Part shown: positions 53,393 to 59,951 of the stretch, piece by piece
Numbering within the stretch: the first letter of the stretch is position 1
Layout: every line of letters begins with the position of its first letter
Origin: an uncultured Spirochaetaceae bacterium
GTDB taxonomy: Bacteria; Spirochaetota; Spirochaetia; Sphaerochaetales; Sphaerochaetaceae
Direction: 5' to 3'
Assembly (NCBI GenBank): GCA_944389075.1
Contig: CALXLA010000003.1
Coordinates: 1-59,951, forward strand
Length of the DNA stretch: 59,951 nucleotides
Position numbers and translations under genes: made by a program
Notes under the pieces: model-generated
What the model was told of the DNA's origin: nothing
The model's database searches: none
Seen by the model: only the letters and a program-made list of their open reading frames with translations

Positions 53393-54568
53393 GTGGATAT
53401 CAGAAGACTGGTGCTCTGGGAAGGACGTTATGCAACGTATATGTCAAATGATGTTTTCTCGACTGTGATTGAAGATCAGGGCGATGTGATGCTTGAACTG
53501 ACATCAAGGGCTCTGTCCGGGGCCAGGATAAATGCCCTTTCCCTTCCTTATTTCAGAGGAACGGGACAGGGTGTCATGTCTGATGCCAATGCTGAATGGT
53601 GGCAGAATAAGCAGTCTCTCTATCAGGCAGGTGGAGGGTACTTCTCCTTCTCCGCGGATCCTTCTGGAGCAAGGAGTTCCGATGCCTACTGGACGCTGAG
53701 ACGCTATGGCTCTGCTGAGGAAAATGGCGGGGTATGGAGATGTTCGGAGATGAAGAGCCGTGAAGATGGGAATAAATTCCATCTCCGGAAAGTCGATATG
53801 CTTCTCCCGGGACATCCCGCAGTCTACACAGCCATCAGGATTGAGAACACATCGCCTGAGCCTCTGGCTGCGACAGCCTCATGGCATACGATGCTCGGAT
53901 ATCCTGCAATAGAGACAGGTGCGATGATACAGACAGATGCCAGATATTTCACCGCATATGCGATGACATCCAGAGAGTCCGGGGTAGGCAGATTCAGGCC
54001 GGGAGTCGTCTTCGATGAGCTGAGGCATGCGCCGCTTTCGAGAGGCGGCAATGCTGATGCAGGTTATGTTCCGCCCCCGACAGGAACTTATGATTACATA
54101 ATAGGCAAGATTCCTGAGAAGGAGAGCTCCGGATGGGTGAGCATAAACAGTCCCCGCAATCAGCTTGTATATTTCCTTCTCACGCCTCACAGGGCTGAGA
54201 GTGATGATGACTATATCTTCCCGAATGTCGATCTTGCTGAGAACTGGTTCGGAAGGATGGATGCTCCATGGGCGCTCTATGATGGTGGTGTCCCGGATGT
54301 GATGGCGCTTACCTGCGGCTTCAATACAGGACCAAAGGGAACGAGGAATCTCGTGCTGCAGCCAGGAGAGTCGAAGACGGTGTATATAGCCAATGGTTTC
54401 TCGAGTTATGATAGCCCGAGGCTCTCGATGGGCTTCTATTCAACGGAATTCACAGAAGATGGAGTTGTCTTCAAAAGGACGAAGAGCTGGACTTTCATGC
54501 CGCTTGACCACAGATTCAAGGCAATAAGGAAGCAGGCAGAGCGTATCTTCTCCCCAGATAGCGAGTGA
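53393..54568 (+). CDS. Unassigned carbohydrate-related protein (mutarotase-like beta-sandwich inferred)
   Basis: 391 residues from GTG 53393; the GAGGAG site is 12 bases upstream, a little far, but no better start exists. Beta-rich with many Trp, Tyr and Gly; FFSFSADPSG-like and YFLLTPHRAESDDDYIFPNVDLAENWFGRMDAPW segments, and a late RNLVLQPGESKTVYIANGF strand typical of sugar-mutarotase-like beta-sandwich proteins. No signal peptide. It is divergent from the GH36 gene, which suggests a sugar role. I cannot name the family. Confidence 0.65.
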   Translation: MDIRRLVLWEGRYATYMSNDVFSTVIEDQGDVMLELTSRALSGARINALSLPYFRGTGQGVMSDANAEWWQNKQSLYQAGGGYFSFSADPSGARSSDAYWTLRRYGSAEENGGVWRCSEMKSREDGNKFHLRKVDMLLPGHPAVYTAIRIENTSPEPLAATASWHTMLGYPAIETGAMIQTDARYFTAYAMTSRESGVGRFRPGVVFDELRHAPLSRGGNADAGYVPPPTGTYDYIIGKIPEKESSGWVSINSPRNQLVYFLLTPHRAESDDDYIFPNVDLAENWFGRMDAPWALYDGGVPDVMALTCGFNTGPKGTRNLVLQPGESKTVYIANGFSSYDSPRLSMGFYSTEFTEDGVVFKRTKSWTFMPLDHRFKAIRKQAERIFSPDSE

Positions 54569-54597
54569 TTGACGCTGAATCAAGTTCTCCATAGATT
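54569..54597 (+). promoter_or_regulatory. Candidate promoter of nifS-nifU
   Basis: TTGACG and TAGATT are 17 bases apart and 19 bases before the nifS start; a TAGGAG site follows. Confidence 0.5.
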
Positions 54598-54615
54598 AAG
54601 CGGTAGGAGATTATA

Positions 54616-55782
54616 ATGGGTAGATATATCTATCTTGATAATAATGGTACGACTGAAATGGATGCCGAAGTCATCAGCTTCATGCACCAGTATGAAAGTC
54701 TTTACGGAAATGCCTCAAGCATGCACTCGCTTGGCAGAAATGCGGCTGCAGGCATAGATTGGGCCAGGGGAGAGGTCGCAAAGCTCATTGATGGCGATGA
54801 AAGCGGTGTCTATTTCACATCGGGAGCCACAGAGAGCAACAACACCGTATTCTCTATCTTCCGGGATCTTATCGATGATGGCAGCAGCAGAAACAGGATT
54901 GTCCTGTCCTCAGTTGAGCATCCGGCTTCTATTGAGACTGCGAAGTATCTCAGGAAGCGTGGCTATAATGTGGATTTCGCTCCTGTTGACCATTCCGGAC
55001 GGCTTGATCTGGACAAGTACAAGGCCCTGATGGGAGATGATGTATGCTTTGTCTCTGTCATGGTCGGAAACAATGAGTCCGGAACTATACAGCCTGTGAA
55101 GGAGGCTGCGGAGATCGCCCACTCATCAGGCGCTTATTTCCATACGGATGCGACACAGGCAATCGGAAAGATCCCTGTATCTGTCAGGGAAATCGGCGCA
55201 GACTATCTTTCTCTTTCTGGTCATAAGTTCTATGGGCCAAAGGGAATCGGAGTCCTGTATGCAGCTCCATCGGTCCCGATGCGGCCATTTATCCATGGCG
55301 GGCATCAGGAGAATGGGATGAGGGCCGGGACTTACAACAACCAGGCAATCTATGGGCTTGGCAAGGCCGCGGAGCTTGCCCTGAAGAACATCGAATATGA
55401 GCATACGATGCTCTGGCAGATGAGGGAAGCTCTCAGAAAAGGAATCCTTGACAGAATTCCGGATGTCATTGTCAATGGCTCTGATAATCCTGAATACTGT
55501 CTTCCGGGAACGCTGAATGTGTCATTCGCAGGAGCTGAAGGCGAATCGATCCTGCTGTATCTTGATCTTGAGGGCATTGCTGTCTCTACAGGTTCCGCAT
55601 GTGCGACAGGTTCTCTTGAGCCTAGCTATGTGCTTCTTGCAGCTGGTCTTGATACAGAGCTTGCTCATGGTTCAATAAGATTCTCATTCGGTCGCTTCAA
55701 TACAATGGAAGATGTTGATTATGTGCTTGAGAAGCTTCCCCCTATCATCGATAGGATCAGGAAGATGAGCACGAGGAGGTAG
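54616..55782 (+). CDS. nifS: Cysteine desulfurase (NifS-type)
   Basis: 388 residues. PLP enzyme that takes sulfur from cysteine for Fe-S assembly. MGRYIYLDNNGTTEMD opening, SGATESNN, GAYFHTDATQAIGK, SGHKFYGPKGIGVLY with the PLP Lys, and STGSACATGSLEPS with the active Cys. The short SACATG loop is NifS/IscS type. It ends three bases ahead of the nifU start region and forms an operon with it. Confidence 0.95.
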   Translation: MGRYIYLDNNGTTEMDAEVISFMHQYESLYGNASSMHSLGRNAAAGIDWARGEVAKLIDGDESGVYFTSGATESNNTVFSIFRDLIDDGSSRNRIVLSSVEHPASIETAKYLRKRGYNVDFAPVDHSGRLDLDKYKALMGDDVCFVSVMVGNNESGTIQPVKEAAEIAHSSGAYFHTDATQAIGKIPVSVREIGADYLSLSGHKFYGPKGIGVLYAAPSVPMRPFIHGGHQENGMRAGTYNNQAIYGLGKAAELALKNIEYEHTMLWQMREALRKGILDRIPDVIVNGSDNPEYCLPGTLNVSFAGAEGESILLYLDLEGIAVSTGSACATGSLEPSYVLLAAGLDTELAHGSIRFSFGRFNTMEDVDYVLEKLPPIIDRIRKMSTRR

Positions 55783-55785
55783 GAA

Positions 55786-56397
55786 ATGGCTTCGAGTTTC
55801 ATGGCTCAGTGGGTATATACGGATGTCGTAAAGGATCATTTCATGAATCCGAGGAATCTCTGGAAGGAAGATGAGGACTTCGTTCCTGATGGGGTCGGAG
55901 AGGTGGGGTCCCTTGCCTGCGGTGATCAGATGCGTGTAGGTATCAAGGTTCGTGATGGCAGGATCTCGGATCTCAGATGGCTTACATATGGCTGTGCGAG
56001 CGCGATAGCTTCAACGTCGATGATGAGCGAGATGGCCATATCCATGACTCTTGAGGAAGCTTATCATCTTACACCCCAGATGATCACGGAAGCCCTTGGA
56101 GGCCTTCCCGAGCATAAGTTCCATTGCTCGGTGCTGGGTGACAAGGCGCTCAGGGCTGCTATCGATGACTACTTCGAGAAGAATGGCATCGAGAATACGC
56201 TCAAGGGCACTACTGCGAAGATGATCTGCGAATGCCAGGGTGTCACGGATCAGATGATCGAGGAGCTGGTGAAGACCGACAAGGTCCATAACTTTGATGA
56301 GCTTCAGGCGCTTACAGGATGCTCGACAGTGTGCGGCAGATGCCGTGATGGCATCCTTGAGGAACTCAACGAGCTTCTCCATATATATGGCAAATGA
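55786..56397 (+). CDS. nifU: NifU-like scaffold: IscU domain plus BFD-like [2Fe-2S] domain
   Basis: 203 residues. The IscU part has Cys at SLACGDQM, TYGCASAIAS and FHCSVLG (the three cluster ligands), and the C-terminal Fer2_BFD part has ICECQGVT and GCSTVCGRCRDG. The Nfu domain of full NifU is missing. Assembles Fe-S clusters with NifS. GGAGG ahead of the ATG, and the stop overlaps the HTH gene by ATGA. Confidence 0.92.
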   Translation: MASSFMAQWVYTDVVKDHFMNPRNLWKEDEDFVPDGVGEVGSLACGDQMRVGIKVRDGRISDLRWLTYGCASAIASTSMMSEMAISMTLEEAYHLTPQMITEALGGLPEHKFHCSVLGDKALRAAIDDYFEKNGIENTLKGTTAKMICECQGVTDQMIEELVKTDKVHNFDELQALTGCSTVCGRCRDGILEELNELLHIYGK

Positions 56398-56726
56398 TCA
56401 GCATCTATCTTGATATCGTGAAGGATGCCCTGTATCCGAAGAAAAGGGGTGTCCTTTCAAAGAGAAACAAGTTCATAAAAGTATCAGCGCTTTCCCCGAT
56501 GAGTGCCGAGGATATAAGGAAGCTGAGGCAGAAGCTTCATCTGTCAGCTCAGCTTTTCGCCGATGTACTTGGAGTTTCGGTGAAGACCGTCAATGCATGG
56601 GAAAGCGGGACGAACACGCCTCAGGGGGCTTCCCTGAGGCTTATGAACATGCTATCTGCCTATCCTGATATCCTGATTGAGACAAAGACTGTCGTTGAGA
56701 CGGGATATCATCAGATTGCTCCATAG
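56394..56726 (+). CDS. HTH protein, HigA/NadS-like antitoxin fold
   Basis: 110 residues. The C-terminal helix-turn-helix LHLSAQLFADVLGVSVKTVNAWESGTNTPQGASLRLMNML (about residues 48-88) is that of HigA-type antitoxins and related regulators; the basic N-terminal 35 residues are unassigned. No toxin gene adjoins. The start overlaps the nifU stop, so it is in the Fe-S operon, and the 3' end overlaps the convergent kinase by 16 bases. It could regulate the operon or be a leftover half of a toxin-antitoxin pair. Confidence 0.75.
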   Translation: MISIYLDIVKDALYPKKRGVLSKRNKFIKVSALSPMSAEDIRKLRQKLHLSAQLFADVLGVSVKTVNAWESGTNTPQGASLRLMNMLSAYPDILIETKTVVETGYHQIAP

Positions 56727-58366
56727 ATAGAGCCTCCTATGAATTCCCTGAGAATGGAATCAGGGGGAATCATATCATCTGGCATCGGAAGAATAAGGTC
56801 GAGGAATGCGAGCAGCCTTCTCGCCACTATATATGGTTCGCCTGATTCTTTCCGCACGCTTCTGAGAAGCGGTACCGTATAAGGCACAAGCGCGGCAAGC
56901 TCATAGCTCAGCGCACTGTTTATCATCGAATTCGCATTGTTCTGGAATGGAAAGATATTGTTCTTTTCACCTCTTTCCACTGAAGGCCATCTCGACAATG
57001 TCTCTGTCGGGGAGATTCCCCTTGTCCTTGAGTCCCTTATCATCCTACGGAGTATCCTGTTGTCTGTCGTGCTTATCCTGGATCTTGTATCAAGGTTTAT
57101 CTGGGTCAGTGCCGAGATGTATATCCGGAATATCATGGACTCATCGAATCCTGCCGTAAGCTGCGGATTGAGGCCATGAATGCCTTCGATTATGAGGATG
57201 GTATCATCGTCCATCCGAGATGGCTCTTCACGGAACGATGTCGACTTCTCCTTGAAGTCATGGACTGCGAGGTGCACGCTTTTGCCTGCAGTTAGATCCG
57301 ATAGCTGTCTTCTGAACAGCTCGAGATCAAGAGATTCAAGCACATCGAAATCCTTCTCCCCGTTCTCATCAAGAGGAATGAGGTCTCCTGAGAGATAGTA
57401 GTCATCAAGGGAAAGCTTCAGCGGCTTATAGCCATGGATCCTGAGTTCATCGCACAGCTTCATCGAGAAGGTTGTCTTTCCTGATGAGGAAGGTCCTGCG
57501 ATGAATACAGCTCTGACAGAGCCTTTCTCCTTTATCTTCCTCCCGATTTCCATGATGTTCTGCCTCAGGAGCGTCTCTGAAAGTCTTATTGTCTCATCGA
57601 TTGAGCCATCTATGATTTGCTGGTTCAGATCACCGAGCGAGCTGATTCCTATAAGCTCTGATATCCTCTTGTTGTTGCGGAAGACTTCAAAAAGCTTTGG
57701 ATTGTCCGTGAATTCCATGAGCCTGTATGGGCTCCTGGACTGCGGGTATCTCAGAAGAAGGCCATCTTCATACTCCCTTAGTTCCCAGAGTGTCAGATAT
57801 CCTGCGGATGGCAGTACCGGCTCATAGTAGAGCTCTATGCAGTCTCCAAGTCTAGCAGCTTTGTAAAGCGGGCTGTTACGGGTGTTCAGAAGCTTCACGG
57901 TCTCATCGAGCTTCTTGCTTTCTGAATATTCAAGAGCCTCATCATCTGTAAGCGAGACTATATCGATCGGAAGATCCGCATCGACAGCTGCTTTCATCGT
58001 CCTTATAAGTTCTTCTGTCTTCGGAGGATCAGGATCCCTGTAGCGGAAATAGTATCCATCGCCGAGGCTGTGTCCAATGATGAGATTGCGTTCAGGTGAT
58101 ACGACCGATGATGCATATGAGAGCAGAAAGCAGAGCGTCTTCCTGTAGATTCTCTTTCCAAGTGGAGAGATAAGGCGGACTGTCTGTATCTCGGCATTGC
58201 CTTTGAGTTCTTCCTGAAGCGGTACGAGTATCCCGTTCACGATAGCTCCCGCCGCGGGATTATTGCTGTAGGATGTTGTATTGTCATGGCCGATTATATC
58301 CATGATCCTTGTCCCATATGGAATGGACATATCCTTGCCATTCAATCTGATTTTCAGCTCTGTCAT
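56711..58366 (-). CDS. TGS-domain nucleoside (uridine-kinase-like) kinase
   Basis: 551 residues. N-terminal TGS domain (about 1-65), a ThrRS second-additional-domain-like part (LIIGHSLGDGYYFRYRDPD, about 95-190), then a uridine kinase/phosphoribulokinase-like domain with P-loop AGPSSSGKTTFSMKLCDEL (about 289-307), LSLDDYYLSGDLIP, and IEGIHGLNP. This architecture is common in Firmicutes, Thermotogae and spirochaetes; it phosphorylates nucleosides, but substrate and the TGS role are open. Divergent from guaA. Confidence 0.85.
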   Translation of the reverse strand: MTELKIRLNGKDMSIPYGTRIMDIIGHDNTTSYSNNPAAGAIVNGILVPLQEELKGNAEIQTVRLISPLGKRIYRKTLCFLLSYASSVVSPERNLIIGHSLGDGYYFRYRDPDPPKTEELIRTMKAAVDADLPIDIVSLTDDEALEYSESKKLDETVKLLNTRNSPLYKAARLGDCIELYYEPVLPSAGYLTLWELREYEDGLLLRYPQSRSPYRLMEFTDNPKLFEVFRNNKRISELIGISSLGDLNQQIIDGSIDETIRLSETLLRQNIMEIGRKIKEKGSVRAVFIAGPSSSGKTTFSMKLCDELRIHGYKPLKLSLDDYYLSGDLIPLDENGEKDFDVLESLDLELFRRQLSDLTAGKSVHLAVHDFKEKSTSFREEPSRMDDDTILIIEGIHGLNPQLTAGFDESMIFRIYISALTQINLDTRSRISTTDNRILRRMIRDSRTRGISPTETLSRWPSVERGEKNNIFPFQNNANSMINSALSYELAALVPYTVPLLRSVRKESGEPYIVARRLLAFLDLILPMPDDMIPPDSILREFIGGSIYGAI

Positions 58367-58386
58367 GGAGTTATTCTAACATAGCA

Positions 58387-58415
58387 TTTCCACAATCCGC
58401 GATTTCGCATAGAAT
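58387..58415 (+). promoter_or_regulatory. Candidate guaA promoter
   Basis: TTTCCA and TAGAAT are 17 bases apart in the short divergent gap; GGAG follows before the ATG. Confidence 0.35.
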
Positions 58416-58435
58416 CGTCTATGTAGGAGAAATAT

Positions 58436-59416
58436 ATGGCTGATAACAAGCGTCCGGATTCTATGGAGAGGATAACGAATGCAGCTCTGGCTGAGGCATT
58501 CATCAAGGAAGAAGTCGAGAAGGTAAAGGCACAGGTCGGCGATAAAAAGGTTCTGCTGGCTCTTTCAGGTGGAGTCGATTCATTTGTTGTCGCGGCATTG
58601 CTCATCAAGGCAATCGGTAAGAACCTTGTCTGCGTTCATGTCAATCATGGTCTTCTCAGGAAAGGAGAGCCGGAGCAGGTTATCCAGGTGTTCAGGAATG
58701 AGATGGATGCGAATCTCATCTATGTGGATGCGGTGGACCGCTTCCTCGATAAGCTTGCAGGAGTCACGGATCCTGAAGAGAAGAGGAAGATAATCGGAGC
58801 TGAGTTCATCAGGGTATTTGAGGAAGAGGCCAGGAAGCTTGAGGGAATCGAGTTCCTTGCGCAGGGAACGATTTATCCGGATATCATCGAGAGCGATGGA
58901 GTGAAGGCTCATCATAATGTCGGCGGTCTTCCTGAAGATCTGAGATTCGAGCTTGTGGAGCCTGTGAAGTTCCTCTTCAAGGATGAGGTAAGGGTAGTAG
59001 GCAAGGCTCTTGGTCTTCCAGACAACATGGTATACAGACAGCCGTTCCCGGGGCCCGGTCTTGGTGTAAGGTGTCTTGGAGCTATCACACGTGATCGTCT
59101 TGAGGCTGTCAGGGAATCAGATGCGATCCTCAGGGAGGAATTCGCGAAGAATGGTCTTGAGGGAAAGGTCTGGCAGTACTTCACTATCGTTCCTGACTTC
59201 AGGTCAACTGGCATCAGGGATGGCAAGAGGACATTCGAGTATCCTGTCATCATCAGGGCAGTCAATACGAAGGATGCTATGACTGCTACAGTCGAGAACG
59301 TCCCGTTCGAGCTTCTCTCGCATATCACGGAAAGGATCCTCAATGAGGTGAAAGGCGTCAACAGAGTCTGCTATGATCTGACACCGAAGCCGGTCGGGAC
59401 GATTGAGTGGGAGTGA
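58436..59416 (+). CDS. guaA: GMP synthase ATP-pyrophosphatase subunit, no glutaminase domain
   Basis: 326 residues. It converts XMP to GMP using ammonia. PP-loop ALSGGVDSFVVAALL at about residues 42-56, CVHVNHGLLRKGEPEQV, HHNVGGLPE, PFPGPGLGVRCLGAITRDRL and the C-terminal PKPVGTIEWE typical of the dimerisation domain. The usual N-terminal type I glutamine amidotransferase domain (about 200 residues) is absent and no partner gene adjoins. Complete at both ends. Confidence 0.9.
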   Translation: MADNKRPDSMERITNAALAEAFIKEEVEKVKAQVGDKKVLLALSGGVDSFVVAALLIKAIGKNLVCVHVNHGLLRKGEPEQVIQVFRNEMDANLIYVDAVDRFLDKLAGVTDPEEKRKIIGAEFIRVFEEEARKLEGIEFLAQGTIYPDIIESDGVKAHHNVGGLPEDLRFELVEPVKFLFKDEVRVVGKALGLPDNMVYRQPFPGPGLGVRCLGAITRDRLEAVRESDAILREEFAKNGLEGKVWQYFTIVPDFRSTGIRDGKRTFEYPVIIRAVNTKDAMTATVENVPFELLSHITERILNEVKGVNRVCYDLTPKPVGTIEWE

Positions 59417-59437
59417 TTTCAATTTATTTATAATAAG

Positions 59438-59485
59438 AAAATCGTTGTAATATAGTGACTTGTATTATGACGATTTTTTTATTTT
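59438..59485 (+). terminator. Terminator of guaA
   Basis: AAAATCGT (59438-59445) pairs with ACGATTTT (59470-59477), with a second small stem inside the long loop, followed by a T run. Confidence 0.75.
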
Positions 59486-59598
59486 TTGTCAATTATTGCT
59501 ATTCTTTCAGATTTTTCCTTCCAAATTCCTACCACGCAAAATCTTTAAAACCGGTATACGTATTATATTGTAGGCAAAATAAGAACCGATTTTTTTCA

Positions 59599-59617
59599 AA
59601 CCTTGTAATCCAAGGTT
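59599..59617. repeat. Seven-base hairpin in the right intergenic region
   Basis: AACCTTG-TAATC-CAAGGTT, perfect stem. No T run follows it on either strand, so it is not a clear terminator. Confidence 0.35.
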
Positions 59618-59886
59618 CATTTCTTCATGTCCTTTTGTCAACCATTTGATTGGATATTGCTGTTTTTATTCCCATTATTGACTTACGGGCTCAAATAAAC
59701 TATCTTACAAGTCCTCACCATTGGCTACGGCACCCTGTCACGGAAAATCTACTAAATATATGACTATAAAAAGCTTAAAAACGTGAGAAGGGCTCGTGGT
59801 CGTCGCTCCATATTCAGACCAGGTATCTCCGGGTAACGGTAGCCTGCATGAGATCGGATATCAAAAATACACTGATTTACAGGCCC

Positions 59887-59951
59887 CTACCAGGTGTCAT
59901 TCAGCCTGTATCTGAGGTACTTCCCTCCGTTTTCCTTCAGCAGTATCTCCT
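59887..59951 (-). CDS. C-terminal end of an unidentified gene running off the window
   Basis: On the minus strand an open frame from the window edge reads EILLKENGGKYLRYRLNDTW and stops at 59887. Codon style (AGG, CTG, AAC) fits the host. Too short to identify; the ORF could also be chance. Confidence 0.3.
   Translation of the reverse strand, partial: EILLKENGGKYLRYRLNDTW

Larger units (their letters stand above)
59417..59886. other. 470-base stretch without a recognisable gene
   Basis: After the guaA terminator the sequence is AT-rich and without a convincing ORF. It holds a perfect AACCTTG/CAAGGTT hairpin (59599-59617) and, near 59780-59860, a more G+C-rich, CAGG/CCTG-dyad containing part. 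No tRNA, rRNA or CRISPR repeat is seen. It may be the flank of a mobile element or a small RNA region; see the finding. Confidence 0.4.

Noticed and set aside
59417-59951. CRISPR array or tRNA in the right intergenic region
   Set aside because: No regularly spaced repeats and no cloverleaf or CCA-type end could be found.

Overview
The window reads as a bacterial chromosome segment of medium G+C, densely coding, with many ATGA/TGATG gene junctions, GGAGG-type ribosome binding sites and Rho-independent terminators. Gene content points to a fermentative, anaerobic carbohydrate user: group III-like phosphofructokinase, GTP-type PEP carboxykinase, a Na+-pumping oxaloacetate decarboxylase (oadGAB), GH2 and GH36 glycosidases, polyphosphate kinase, and a NifS/NifU-type Fe-S assembly pair. 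This fits a host-associated spirochaete of the Sphaerochaeta group, but no 16S or other decisive marker is present, so the assignment is an inference from gene style.

Layout. 1-5.8 kb: end of a GH2 glycosidase, then a pfk-ppx-ppk1 polyphosphate operon. 5.9-9.8 kb: Hsp20 with a possible sigma-54 promoter, a LysR/aldo-keto reductase divergent pair, and an AAA ATPase/DUF234 protein behind a perfect palindrome. 9.9-18.4 kb: glucose-6-phosphate isomerase, ArgR, a LemA/DUF2207/two polyprenol-kinase-like membrane proteins/metallo-beta-lactamase operon, and GroEL without GroES. 18.5-19.8 kb: an unrecognised 417-residue protein.

19.9-31.1 kb is a clearly AT-richer defence island. It holds a C5-cytosine DNA methyltransferase (drmMII-like), a convergent MvaI/BcnI-family restriction endonuclease, and a drmE-drmA-drmB operon. 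This is a class 2 DISARM system in which the usual phospholipase-D gene drmC is missing and a real restriction enzyme sits between the methylase and drmE. The DISARM methylase described from Bacillus paralicheniformis modifies CCWGG, the sequence cut by MvaI, so the nuclease and the DISARM methylase may share one recognition sequence. This hybrid is the most interesting system in the window.

31.1-48.5 kb: a U32 peptidase (RlhA-like), pckG, RNase D, a PepT-like M20 peptidase co-transcribed with a fused Fe-S/molybdenum hydroxylase, dCMP deaminase, a P1B metal ATPase divergent from a TetR regulator, oadGAB (OadA carries two tandem biotinyl domains), and a SIMPL-domain protein. 48.6-59.95 kb: Mrp/NBP35 ATPase, NUDIX hydrolase, GpsA, GH36 alpha-galactosidase, a sugar-mutarotase-like protein, NifS, NifU (IscU-BFD) with an overlapping HTH gene, a TGS-containing nucleoside kinase, and a GMP synthase subunit without its glutaminase. 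The last ~470 bases before the edge carry no clear gene, and a short open frame enters from the right edge.
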